60,000 nt of DNA, taken from the NCBI RefSeq assembly GCF_037975245.1, contig NC_092576.1:42445111-42505110 (forward strand), written 5' to 3'. Shown one piece after another: positions 34,263-46,680 of this stretch. The stretch comes from Apostichopus japonicus. Lineage: Eukaryota > Echinodermata > Holothuroidea > Aspidochirotida > Stichopodidae. Under the pieces are notes generated by a model. That model was not told where the DNA came from. It was given only the letters and a program-made list of their open reading frames with translations, and ran no database searches. The position numbers and the translations under genes were made by a program. Within the stretch, counting starts at the first letter, position 1. The number at the start of each line of letters is the position of its first letter.

Positions 34263-36402
34263 CAAAGGCAAACGTTTAACTTAAAACCTTAACTTTGGAA
34301 TATCTCAATGTGACTGTTTTTATCTATTTTGTTTTTAATTCATTTGGTATTTTCTAAAGGCCATTTCCAATTCTTTGATGAATCAAATACAACCCGGACC
34401 TTGAGAAATTTCTTCCGACTTTAAATATATTTGCTATAATGTGTTTCTACTACATGACCCCATACCCCTCTGTCCCTTCCTACCCCCCCCCCTGTGAAGG
34501 GATCGCGATTTTACCATAACCAGGCCATTGGCACATCCAGAATTTCTCCAGTGGGGTACGTGAAGGGGTGTGGGGGAGGGAGGGGATATCACAAATTAGT
34601 ATCGAAATAAAGATGGATGCTTTAAACATCGGTGGAAAGTAGGAGGATACACGCCTATACGACGCGTACTAAACTTGCGTATACCAATACATTATATTAA
34701 TGAACAAAACGTTTTTTCTTGTTCATGTTAGTAAAGAAAGATTTACCATGCGGGAGGGGGAGGGCAGAGGGGGAGGTGGGAGTGGGTGGTGGGAGGAAGT
34801 GGACGAACAAGTTACCCCCACCGATATAGAGCTTTCGTTGAAAGTATGTCTGTTCTTTATTATGTGGACTCAAATTTCCACTGAAATTATTCATTTTCTT
34901 GAAATGTGACACTAATTTATGAAATATTACCAATTTGCATATGTAATTAGTATTGCGCAATAACGTTTTGCAGATTTATGCAAATGTAAGGTTTAACACT
35001 TAGAACAACTAAAATTTTGCCCTGGGGTTGTATATAGTGCTACCTTTGGTCTTTCATATAATAATACTAAAATTAGACTTGTACCATCTTTAGTTTTAGA
35101 GATATGCATGTTTTAAAGTAATTCTTTTGTTAACCTTTGTTTCTTGATTACCATAGCAAACAACACTGAAAATTATGAAAACCAATTTTTTTTTGAAGCA
35201 AATGCTTTATGGAATAAATGCACAAGGAAACATTTGAGGAATATACACTAGTTTTGTTTTTGGCATTTTCAGTGGGGGTACCCCCTTAACATACATGACC
35301 TTTCGGACTGAAGCAAACCTTAGTGTTCATTATCCCAAAAAAAAATCACAAATAATACTGTCTCACAATTGTTTATACGGATATTCTAAAGTACGATGGT
35401 TTATTACAAGCCTGTCGAAGCCTTCACTTCGCAGCCTCGATGATTCCTAAAATCACTTCAAGTAAAAAACATGGTTTTGCATATTCCATATCCATTCAGT
35501 GAGTAGGTGCCCTAACCGTCCCTACATGCAACTGAGAGTTTGACAAGCACTGGAAAACAGCTGAATCAATGTTAACAACTATAAAATACCAGTCATATGA
35601 AACCATCTGTTATTTATTAACTAATAACAAATTAAAGGCCAAATGATATTTGACATCATTGTGTATAATTAAGGTAAATGTCATTTGCCCAACCCTCCCC
35701 GCGTCAGTAAGTTTGCTTATATAAACAGCTGAATAAATGCTGTTCAGTCAATGTTAGTTATATCTCTAATTTTTGTTTGATAAATCAAAAACTCCAACCA
35801 ATGTCAAAGATATTGTTATTTTGATTGTACGATATGAATATGGAATTGAATTTTCCATCATATTTTTGGTTTTGGTTCATGTTTAAATTCCTTCTAAGTA
35901 TAACTGAATCTATACATGTTTGACGTTAACATTATTTCAAGGCATCATATCATATCATATCATATCAAATGCAAGTTGTGTTCTTCATCAAACTGATTCT
36001 TTTGTTTACATATTTTGCTTTTAAACTGATGAATTTCGTTCAATATGTTGTCAATGTCAATTAATCGAATTGTCTGTCGTGATCGGACTCATCATACTTC
36101 ATTTAACCATCCTCTTATACCCCTCCCGCTCCTCTCTTCCTCTCCTCTCCTCTCCCCTCCCCCGCAGACATTTTAAAATGAGACCAAATGTACCCCGACA
36201 CCGGTAAGAACATTTAGTTTAAGACAATAGTTAACTATAACAGAGACAAAATTTTGAAGTAACAGAAATGTTTTTCATATTTACTGTAAATATGGAATAA
36301 TAACAAAATAAAGAACATCATAATGTCGATTGAAACATTAAATGTGAAAAGAGAACGCAGAACACATGGCTCCGTATACGTGTTGTCCAAAATGGTAATA
36401 AC
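34263..36402. other. Non-genic stretch
   Basis: AT-rich, with a short CATAT repeat at 35945-35966 and pyrimidine-rich sequence at 36118-36165. No gene seen. Confidence 0.4.
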
Positions 36403-36685
36403 CAGGCGCGTAGCCAGGAATTTCCCCAGGGAGGGGCGAAACTGTAGATTCGGCATTGCAAACTATCTAAGCGTAGCGCCACCATGATTGGCGCGAAGCG
36501 TACAAGAAAATGTTGGCTGAAAATGCCTCCCGGATCGCTGGAAATGGCAGTTCCCAGGCCTTGTAGGTTGCATCTTAGCATTTTCTCTTTTGAAAATACT
36601 TGCGATATCATTAAAACATTGAATATAAAAATAAAAAATATGCTCAAGGGGGGGGGGGGGGTTGTCCCCCTTGGCTACGCGCCTG
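36403..36685. mobile_element. 283-bp hAT-like MITE with perfect 8-bp target duplication
   Basis: Begins CAGGCGCGTAGCCAGG and ends CTTGGCTACGCGCCTG, imperfect inverted repeats of about 16 bp. It is flanked by gtaataac at 36395-36402 and at 36686-36693. Internal blocks match the elements at 6372 and 7576, including the poly-G tract beside the right end. An 8-bp duplication and CA..TG ends fit the hAT superfamily. It has no transposase and would depend on an autonomous partner. Confidence 0.88.
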
Positions 36686-36693
36686 GTAATAAC

Positions 36694-37728
36694 ACACTGT
36701 CGTGGCGTGTATTTTGTAATAATCTCGGCCGACAACGTTTATTGGTTAATTTCCAATTAGTATCGTCATCAAATAACAAAATACCTGTGCTACCTCGCTT
36801 ATTGCTTTCTTCTTGCATAAACTGTCGCAACGGATACCAAACCTATATATAGACAAAAATCTTGTGTTTGCTTTGAAGATAATGTTAAACATTGACGTTA
36901 CATTTACATAGGCCTAACCTAACTTTAATCACGCAGCCACGCACCATTTCCACAATAGATTTAGCTTATATGTAGACGGTAAAATCTCGAATATCGATCG
37001 TCTCTATCATAAGAAATACAAAAACCGGGAATATTCGGATAAAAAATCAATAACTTATAAAACATATTCATTGATGAAAGGGAAAGTCCGTTGGCAGAAA
37101 TAGAAGGCCTTATAATGGATTGAGCAACAACAACAACAAAAAATAATAATAATAATCATGAAAAAAAAACGTTCCCACTGTTAGTAGAAAACCACTCCTC
37201 GATATATTGTCCTTTGCTTGGGCTAGGTTTAATTGAGTGTAACCTTTCTTTGACTCTCTTAAAGGTTAAAATTATACTTGCAGCTATATATGAAGTGGAT
37301 CTCAGTGAGTGGTATGTGTTGTCATTTGAGTAGATGGTCTTCAAAATCTTTGCTTAAGCTATGATAAATCTTCTCTTTTTCTATCTATCTTTGAAAACTG
37401 ATTAAAATGTGGGAATATTTGCTCAGCTGTCAAATGTTCGCTGTGGTTGGAATTTCATCGAGAAAATAATTAAATTAATTTACATTATTTTTAATTGACT
37501 CAAATATGGTAAAGGAAAACAAACCAGAAATAAGTTCAGTTTAAATATCCGGGTGACATCATTTAATATGTTCCCACTAGACACCACATTAACAAAATAT
37601 CATAACAATTTAAAAATTCTTATATCTTCCCGATCAAAAAGAAAATTGATACATGAGGATGTGGTTTCAAAGATGGAATGTATTTAACATTACATCAGAA
37701 CTGAATTGCGTGTACTGACACAGACGTT
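36694..37728. other. Non-genic stretch
   Basis: AT-rich. A short (CAA)n/(AAT)n run at 37126-37157. No gene seen. Confidence 0.4.

Positions 37729-37792
<64 letters not shown>
37729..37792. repeat. (TA)n microsatellite
   Basis: About 60 bp of AT dinucleotides with one TG interruption. Confidence 0.92.
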
Positions 37793-37794
<2 letters not shown>

Positions 37795-38399
37795 AGAACA
37801 CACAACTGGTCTAAGCACCATCATAGAAACCATAAACAATGCTAAGAACGACCAATACGAACTTCTTCATTATATAGCATTGTTGTAACAGACACAGTAT
37901 AGTTACCTATTAGGCGTTCCATGACGCCATCTTAGTTTGTCTTTGACCGGAGTAGCTAAACTAAATCCAGAAAAGGAACTTAAATGGTAAATAAACTTGA
38001 CATCGTTGAGCCTTTCTCTGGCTCAACAGAATCAAACCTTTATCATATCTGGCTGGCAAATATTTTTTTGTGGAAATCAATTCCTTTTAACCAAAGTTAC
38101 TGGCCATGTTAGTTTTCTTCGGACTGATATTGATTATCCAATCGAATGGCTCGATATAGGTTACAGTGATGTCACCAAACTACTCCACATTACAAATACA
38201 ATAATGAACATTCTAACCATTGAATTGTTACTAGTGAAACATACAAAGGGGTCGCCCATGCAATGCGATACCTTTATTTCTTAATATTGATGTAACGACG
38301 AGGAACGAACTTGAATTCTGGTTAAAAATAACAGAACCGTTCGATATGTGTGTCTCTATAGCACATCAATAATTCGACAGTTATAGACGGTATCAACAG

Positions 38400-38401
<2 letters not shown>

Positions 38402-38492
<91 letters not shown>
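38402..38492. repeat. (TA)n microsatellite
   Basis: About 90 bp of uninterrupted AT dinucleotides; open frames of alternating Tyr and Ile across it are artefacts. Confidence 0.95.
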
Positions 38493-38494
<2 letters not shown>

Positions 38495-38668
38495 ACGCTG
38501 ATTGTATGTCCAGAGGTTCGAAACCGGTAAGGAGGTCGTAATTCCACTGAAGGCGTTTGTCATCTGTATCGAACAATACTAGTTCTGTTTTTGGTGACAT
38601 ATTTTGCCTTACTCTAGAGATCAAACATGATGCTAACCAACTCGAAATCATTTGTGATTCCTAAAGCC

Positions 38669-38712
38669 TATATATATATATATATATATACATACATACA
38701 TATACATATACA

Positions 38713-38790
<78 letters not shown>

Positions 38791-38825
38791 TACATACATA
38801 TATATATATATATATACATACATAC

Positions 38826-38860
<35 letters not shown>
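38669..38860. repeat. (TA)n microsatellite with TACATA interruptions
   Basis: About 190 bp of AT dinucleotides, with CATACATA interruptions near both ends. Confidence 0.95.
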
Positions 38861-41090
38861 CCGTGTCACGTGACGGGGACTAATAATCCCATCATTCTAG
38901 AACCGATTTCAATTTAAAAAAAATCACAAGTTAATTGAACAACATAATACATAAACTTCCTATCTGTATAACTAACTCCTTTTTGTTTAGAATATAACCT
39001 AGTCTTTAATTAAGTGACGACAAACTCGACTTTCACGTTTAACACCACAAATGCCCAATAAGAATAAAGGTAAATAGCAGAGACCATTGGTTCATTAAGT
39101 AAAGTCATTATTCTTACACGTAATAAATTGGTAAAGCTCAACTTTTTCCGGTCTCTGATTTATTTATCTGACTGTAATTAAAGCTCTCTCTGTTGACATG
39201 GTGATTGTGTCAACAAACTGAATCACGTGAGCTGCTTCATAAAGGTGATCTTCGTCCATTGTACTTAGTGAGTTTATAGTACGACACGCATTGTAAAAGG
39301 AAAACATTAAGAGTTATGCATTTTCATGTTTTTTAGCTGTTTAGATTCCCCTTACGAACTATATGATTAGGAGTTTGGTTACTTGGCCATGCATCATACT
39401 GAAGCTTATGCAAATCAAATCTGCAGCTGTCACATTAGCCCAATGAGGATGTATACTTTTCGAATCAATTTGAGACTCAGTCTGTCGATGGAGAGAACAG
39501 TATGAAAATCTTCGTATATGAAAACGTTGTGTTTTAGTTATTACATGAAAACAGGCTCGTATATAAGCAATACAAATCCACATAGTCAACAGACCTATAT
39601 AGAATATGGAAAGTACGGAAGCGTAAAAGGGACATAGGAAAGTACCAGAAATGGGGTGATGGGTATGTTTGTTATCCACTGAGGTGTCACTTTAACCGAA
39701 AGCATATCAGGGACCACGTTTATTAACTGTGGTGATTAAATGCGTTTAGTTAATGGGAAAATATATCGTAGGCAAATCGTTTCAGCGAAATGATTTTGAC
39801 CTTAAACTTATATTGAGGCACAAATGTTACATCATTGATCACTGTGGCTGATAAATGACAAAGGTGAGATATAATTCATGAAATACGAAGTGTATAAATA
39901 TACCTATCTATGCCTTTTGGGAAAACATCCATGCTCATATCGTGGATTAATGTGAACAAACATAAATTTAGTATTCGAAGAAAAAAACAGGCAAAGTATT
40001 AAATGCAATGTTGTGAATAACAAACCCATTGGGCTACATGCAATTTATATTTCTTTGTCGTTTATATTAACTCAATCAGAAATAAATTAAGATTCTCTAA
40101 AGTTGTAATTAGGTAGGGTTAGCAACCTTTATGGACGGGGCGAATGAAGCATTTCATAAAGGAGGGGAGTGGCCCTAGGATCGACGAAGCTGATTCTCTA
40201 GTAGGTTTTTTTTGGGGGTCCTTTCAACACACCCCACACCCCTCCCAAAGAATAATAGTATAAACGTGAAATGGTGCATTTTGAGGAATATATAGATTAC
40301 AAATTAGCTCTATAATTAACCCTAAAGGCAAGGTTAACATTAAATAACTACTCTTTTCTTTGTGTTTGAGGTTGAATAGGAATGTCTACACCAGAAGTAG
40401 TGGTTGACCCTAGCAGAATATAACAAAACCAAAAAAAAAATCTTCCACCGATTGACGATGGGAGGTGGCGGGCATTGTCCCGGCTGACTTCCACCCCCAT
40501 CCGAGCGAGCCCGCCAAAACATTTATCCTTGGTAAATGTACACAGCAAGAGCGGAAATGTTTTTTCGTGTATATTCTAAATAATCCGTGCATATATTGGA
40601 TTTAATCCCCATATGTATTTTATTTAATACGTGTATATATTCGAGTTAATACGTGTATATATTCGAATTAATACGCGGATATATTTAAGCCATATGATTG
40701 GCTAATAATATATACGCGTATATATTCCAATTAATACACGTATAAATTAAAAAAAAATACGCGGATATATTATGCAGTGTTTGTCCCACATGGCTTGCCA
40801 TATACATGAAGCACAATATATCTAGCAATGTAAAGGCTTACTTTTTTTTTGTTTCATGGTATTTACTCCAGTACTTTGTTTACACTTAATTCCTCCCGTT
40901 TTGTTTATTTTCCAGAATCAAGAGTGAAGGCTAAAGGCAGGTTTAAAGGAAACGGCTGTTTTATTACTAAGCTTGACGTTTGCTATGAAGATACTCAATT
41001 GCTGTATTTAACAGTGGTGAGGGAACAGCGTTTACGTGTAGCGTAGTACTTAACGGTGATAAAAAAAAAACTACACACTTGAAGATCAAA
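38861..41090. other. Upstream region of the REJ-domain gene
   Basis: AT-rich. It includes a repeat at 40630-40765 and poly-A sequence just before the start codon. A possible 5' UTR exon begins after the acceptor-like TTTTCCAG at 40908-40915. No other gene is supported. Confidence 0.4.
40615..40765. repeat. Short repeat of AATACGTGTATATATTCGA
   Basis: About six degenerate copies of a 25-27 bp unit, with TACGTG and TACGCG variants, about 0.4 kb upstream of the REJ-gene start. Confidence 0.75.
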
Positions 41091-41832
41091 ATGGAATTAT
41101 TTCAAATATCTCTCATAGTTACAGTTGTTATGGTCTCACTAGTTAAGTTGTCGACCACTCAAGAACTTCAGGACGAAGATACATCCGTTTATATGGTCGT
41201 GACCGGCAGAACTGAAACAACGACTGTATTCGAAGACGAAGGGTCCGGATCAGGATCAGGTGATGACGTCATCGAGTTTTCTACCACGCCCATTGGTTCA
41301 ACTTCAAGCTTCTCCGATGCTGTGATGAGATTTACAAGTGCAAGTAGCAATGCGACTACGGATTTGCCTACTCATCGAGTAACTGTTACCGAATCAAGCG
41401 GAAGTGACGTAACAACTGGATCTGACGAAGTCGAAATGCCGACTGATAGAGCAATTTCTACCGAATCAAGCGGAAGTGACGTAACAACTGAATTGGGGGA
41501 ATCTGACGAAATGACTACAACGATAGACCAACTGGTGACTGAGATAGTTGACGCAGTAGAGACGACATATGACGTCACCACAAACCCCGCCGATGCGGAA
41601 GTGACGTCACCGTCGTTACAGCTAGGTGACGGGTCAACCACTGAAGCTGTTAACCTATCGCCACCCGTAGCGATTGTGGTAGTTCCGTCGTCAGTGGTAC
41701 CCGTATGCAGTTCAGTAACTGTTTCTGGTGTTAACTCCTACAGCTTGTCCAGCAGTATAGTACAGTATACCTGGTCTGTTAGCAGTACTGGTGACGTCAC
41801 AGAAATAGAATCACTTTTAATGACCGTCAATG
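41091..41832 (+). CDS. REJ gene exon 1 (residues 1-248)
   Basis: Signal peptide, Thr/Ser-rich acidic stalk with two [10 protein letters not shown] repeats, then the first REJ strand ending [19 protein letters not shown]. Donor gtaagt, phase 1. TGACGTCA-like strings recur because of Val-Thr and Asp-Val codons. Confidence 0.85.
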
Positions 41833-43667
41833 GTAAGTCTGCAAGTTCCGCAAATTTGACGTCTTATAACATTGATCCTAATCATTTCAAATCGTCCTTC
41901 GCACTATTCAACCTCATAGGCTCAATATGCAGAAAGGACCTAACGAACCCTTTCTTCTGCCCCCCACTCCCCCCCCCCCACCACACCGTAGCTCCCATTC
42001 TTCCCCTCTGTCACTCCTCTTCTCCTAGCCCCCTGCCACCTTTTTTTCTCCACACTTTTCTGTCTTTGTCCTTCTGCAGTTTACTCCCTACCCTCTTCCC
42101 TTAATCCTCTTTTTGTCCCTCTACAGATAATCTCCCGCCTCTTCTCTTCCCCCTGCTGGTTCAATTCTTCACTCCACCCTTTGTCTACTAATCCTCTGAC
42201 TTCAATCTCTTTCGTGTTCACCCTGCTCATTAACATATCTGTATTCTGTGCTTGTATTTTGTCCCTCGTAGCCACTGTTACTTGTCATTCAGCCTCTGAA
42301 AAAGATCATCCAGCTAATTTCAAACGTCAGGCCCACTTACTTTTACAAATGTTCTTACACATGCTCTTTAGTGGATAAGCAGTTTGCTAACAACTTTTGT
42401 TTTATTTTCATTTCAAATCTAACTTGACATAAAACCTTGATTGAGGCCACTCATGCTTCTGAATTCATTTCGCCGATCACTACCGAGTTACTTAACCGTA
42501 ATGAACAATGCTAAGTTACGAACTGCATGTTGTCATATCACGTGTGTGCGTGAACGTGACGTCACATGAAACAGTGATGAAAGTATTCTATGATTCTTCT
42601 CCGCTGTTCAAGGTTTCACCCTTGCAGTCAAAAGGCAGAAGTGAAGTCATTCATGACAGTTTGGTCTTGAGTTTTTCGACTTTTGATTCTTTCTCTCCCT
42701 TAGCTAACGACGGGGAGGCTTCATTTGACCTCACTGGTTCGGACTTGAGTCAAGTCGGTGCTGCTTGTACCTTCACTTTGACCGTCACCGACGAAAATGA
42801 GCTCCAACATTCCATGACCTTTGACATTGAGGCCTCAAGTGACGAGACGTTCTCCGTCGGTATATCGACAACTATTGACACCCTTGCAGCGGATCGAACA
42901 GACACGTGAGTATCACACAAAACAGTTTCGTGTAACTAGGCCATGTACAAACAGTTTCGTGTAACTAGGCCATGCACAAACAGTTTCGTGTAACTAGGCT
43001 ATGAACAAACAGTTTCGTGTAACTAGGCCATGTACAAAATGCGCCGCTGTATGACAGTGCTTAGTTACATGGCTCAAGGTGATAGGTGTATGATTTCCCA
43101 TACTTCCTACAGGCAAGGAGAGAAGTCCTCTTAGCTGTGCCTAACCAATGTATCAGACCCACATATCGAGTAGAAGTGTACGACTTTACAACTCGCAAAT
43201 TACATTTTGTGGAATTTCAAAACAGCTGCCGGAAATGACGTTGCACAATATTTATTATTTCTTTCAATTGGTAGCCTAACACACCAAAGGCATCACTCCC
43301 CGTGTTGACTTGAGCTTAACCGTGGACATGCAACGTGTTTACACGCTAGTTCCATAGGACTGGCGTTGCTTATATTTTAGATTAAAAGCAATTACGAGAG
43401 TCAGCCAAATTGTTCGTGGAAGCTTCTCTGATGAAACCAGAACTCATGCAGCCTACCGCCTTCTGGTAACGGGACATGTCTGAGGTGTATCGATAATATC
43501 GATACATGGGTTAACTATGTCCCCCTCTCCTCCCCACTAGTATCTACCATATGATGTAGGTGCTTCCTATGTTGTCCCCATGTGACATTTCCCTTTCATA
43601 TGCAACCAATTACACTAGTCTAAAAAAAGTTGTGGTACTTGAATGAATTGTTACATATGTATATATG

Positions 43668-43703
<36 letters not shown>

Positions 43704-43731
43704 CATAAATATATATATATAGGCTATATAT

Positions 43732-43782
<51 letters not shown>

Positions 43783-44692
43783 TATATATATACACATATA
43801 TAGATGTATAATGATTTTAATAATCATGATTTTTAATTAATATTTTATAGTTTATCATATGTCTGTCTACGTCTGAGACTCGTTTTTTGTTTCTTTCATG
43901 CAAAATACAATCTTTACGTGTCCTTCATCAAGTAAATTAAAGACAGCTATTATTAATTTTTAACAGTTCAAAATTAAGGCCCAATTTCCAGGTTTTCTTT
44001 TTTTGCATCGAACGTGATGTCTTGTTATTAAGACCGTACTGCAGAAGAATATTATCCATTTGGTAGATAATCAATAGCATCGAATAAAGCCAAAATGTAT
44101 AAATAAACCTCTGTGATTGATTTATTCATAATCTGTAAGCATCATGTTGCCACGGATACCCGGTTACACAGCACGTTTAATTTACAAGCATTGCTGAATG
44201 ATTTCTTTTAAACAGGGTATATTGATAACTATTCATGTAGCGTATTTCAGAAATGTTGCAGTTTGTAAGAGAGGATTAAACACACACACACACAACACAC
44301 AAGAAAACAGTTTGGTTCATTAAAGTTCACATAAATTCGAAGAAGGTTCTCTTCTGGTTTGTTAAATTTATGAAATGTTAATGTTTCTTGGCTTTTTTTT
44401 ACATAGATATTATAAAAATAAAACAAAAGCTTGATTGTGTTCCTAAAGAATGAGAACTATCCTATGATTCAAATTCAATATTTATAAATATATGAAGCTT
44501 CTATTAACAATCTTGCCATTAAGCTTTATAGCCTATAACAATATGTGCAGCACATATCACATGTCCTCTCTTTGTATCGATTAAAATAATGACCAAACAT
44601 GGCATAGTACAATACGATCCAGTGTCTATACGTGAAATCCCTTATGTTTTAACCTTTCATGGTTAAAAAAGAATATATATATATATATATAG

Positions 44693-44724
<32 letters not shown>

Positions 44725-46588
44725 CGGAAAAACTGTTAAACAACTATGCTGCATTTAGAGAAAGGCTGGATCTCGAGTGAGATACAATAATTGAATTAGG
44801 TAAGTGATTGGAAGTATAACAGCCAATGTTTGGTTTTTGCAGCGCTTTCTAGCAAAACTAGCTCTTCTTCAGTGCATGATCACCGAAAGTGACAAGGAGT
44901 AGCAGGAATTGAAACTGTTTTATAGAGAAGATGTCGGCATGGTTGTAAAGTCAAAGCGACTTACTGATTTCTGCTGAATTGAGCAGAAGAATTAGAAATT
45001 CGGATTATTTTAATCCGCGTCGGATTATTTTAATCCGATTCCGTCGTAATTGTAAAGGAATTGTTTTGGTTTATCTGGGACGGCAAATCGTTTCTGATGT
45101 TTAAACCGAATGGTGCCGTGGTCTTTAGGTTTAGTTCCCAGAAATTTTCTTTCGCTTTCCTAGATTTATCTGTCCAAGAATCGTTCTGGTCAATGGCAAT
45201 AACACGCAAATTCTCAATTGAATAATTTTGGAGATTGAAGTGATTTGCAACAGGTTGGTAGATCTTTTTTGTTTTGATCGCCGATCTATGTTGTGTCATT
45301 CTCATTCTAAGAGTGTTTTTTGACTCTCCAATGTATTGTAAGTTACAAATATTGCAGTAGATGAGGTAAATGACATTTTTGGATAGGCAGTTAATTTTGT
45401 GCCGAATTTGGAACATGCGTTTGGTTTGGTTGCTCTGAAAAGCCCCGGTCGAATCGACAAGTAAGCACGTTTTGCAATTTTGTGTACAGGGCGATGATCC
45501 TGTAGTTTCTGTTTTGCTTTCCCCTAATGGGGTGTCATCCCGAAAGGATGCCCGAACTAAGATATCCCGTAGGTTGCTGGGTCTTTTAAAAGCGATGACA
45601 GGTAATTCTGGGAATACTGATTTCAGGCGTTCGGTGCCTTGAAGTAGGTGGAAATTCTTCTGAATGATATTGGCCAGTGGTGGGAGACCAGGGTGAAATT
45701 CAGTAACCAATGGTACCCTTTTGGAACTGGTTTGACGAGTTTTGTACGTCAATGTTTCGGTACGGGGTTTGCTTTTAGCCTTTTTGATGGCATTTTCAAT
45801 AGTACCCCGAAAATACTGTCTGTTTAGGAGGTGTTGTGACAGTTCTTTAGTGCGTGAATCAAAATCGACTTCAGAGGAGCAAATGCGTCGAATGCGCAAC
45901 GCTTGACTGTACGGAATATTTCTGGTACAGTGACGTGGATGGCAACTGCTTGGTAAGAGGTAGTTGTGCTTGTTCGTGGGTTTATTGAACAAGTCTGTTT
46001 TGAGTGAACCATTTTGTAGGGTCACAGTGGTGTCCAGGAAGTGAACGCCATGTCCAGAAAAATCAGCAGTGAATTTGATAGTGTGATGAAACGAGTTTAT
46101 GTCATCAATGAAGAGTTTTAGATTTGCCTCACCATGGGTCCTTATCATAAAGATATCGTCAATGTAACGTAACCACGTGTGTGGTTTCAAGTTTTGTCGA
46201 GATAGAAATTCTTTCTCGAGGTTTCCCATAAAGATGTTGGCAAAAGACGGTGCCATTTTGGTACCCATTGCGGTGCCATGAATTTGGAGGTAGTGTTTGT
46301 TGCCAAATACCAGATTATTGTTGGTCAAGATAAGTTGCATTAATTCGGCCAATTCTTTCTTCGTGGGGGTTTTGCCACGTTTTGGTTTGAATGCTTTTGT
46401 GCAGGCCGAAATGCCCTCTTCGTTAGGGATATTTGTGTATAACGAAGACACATCCAAGGTAACTAACAGAGAAGATAAGGGAAGATTTTTTATTTCCCCA
46501 ATTTTCCGGATGAAATCCGTAGTGTCCTGCACATAGGACGGTAGGGCCGAAACAAGAGTTGGATGAGGAGATCCACGAATTTGGAATT

Positions 46589-46680
<92 letters not shown>

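Noticed and set aside
43494-43516. Palindrome TGTATCGATAATATCGATACA as a possible operator
   Set aside because: Short isolated palindrome in AT-rich intronic DNA without repeats or context.
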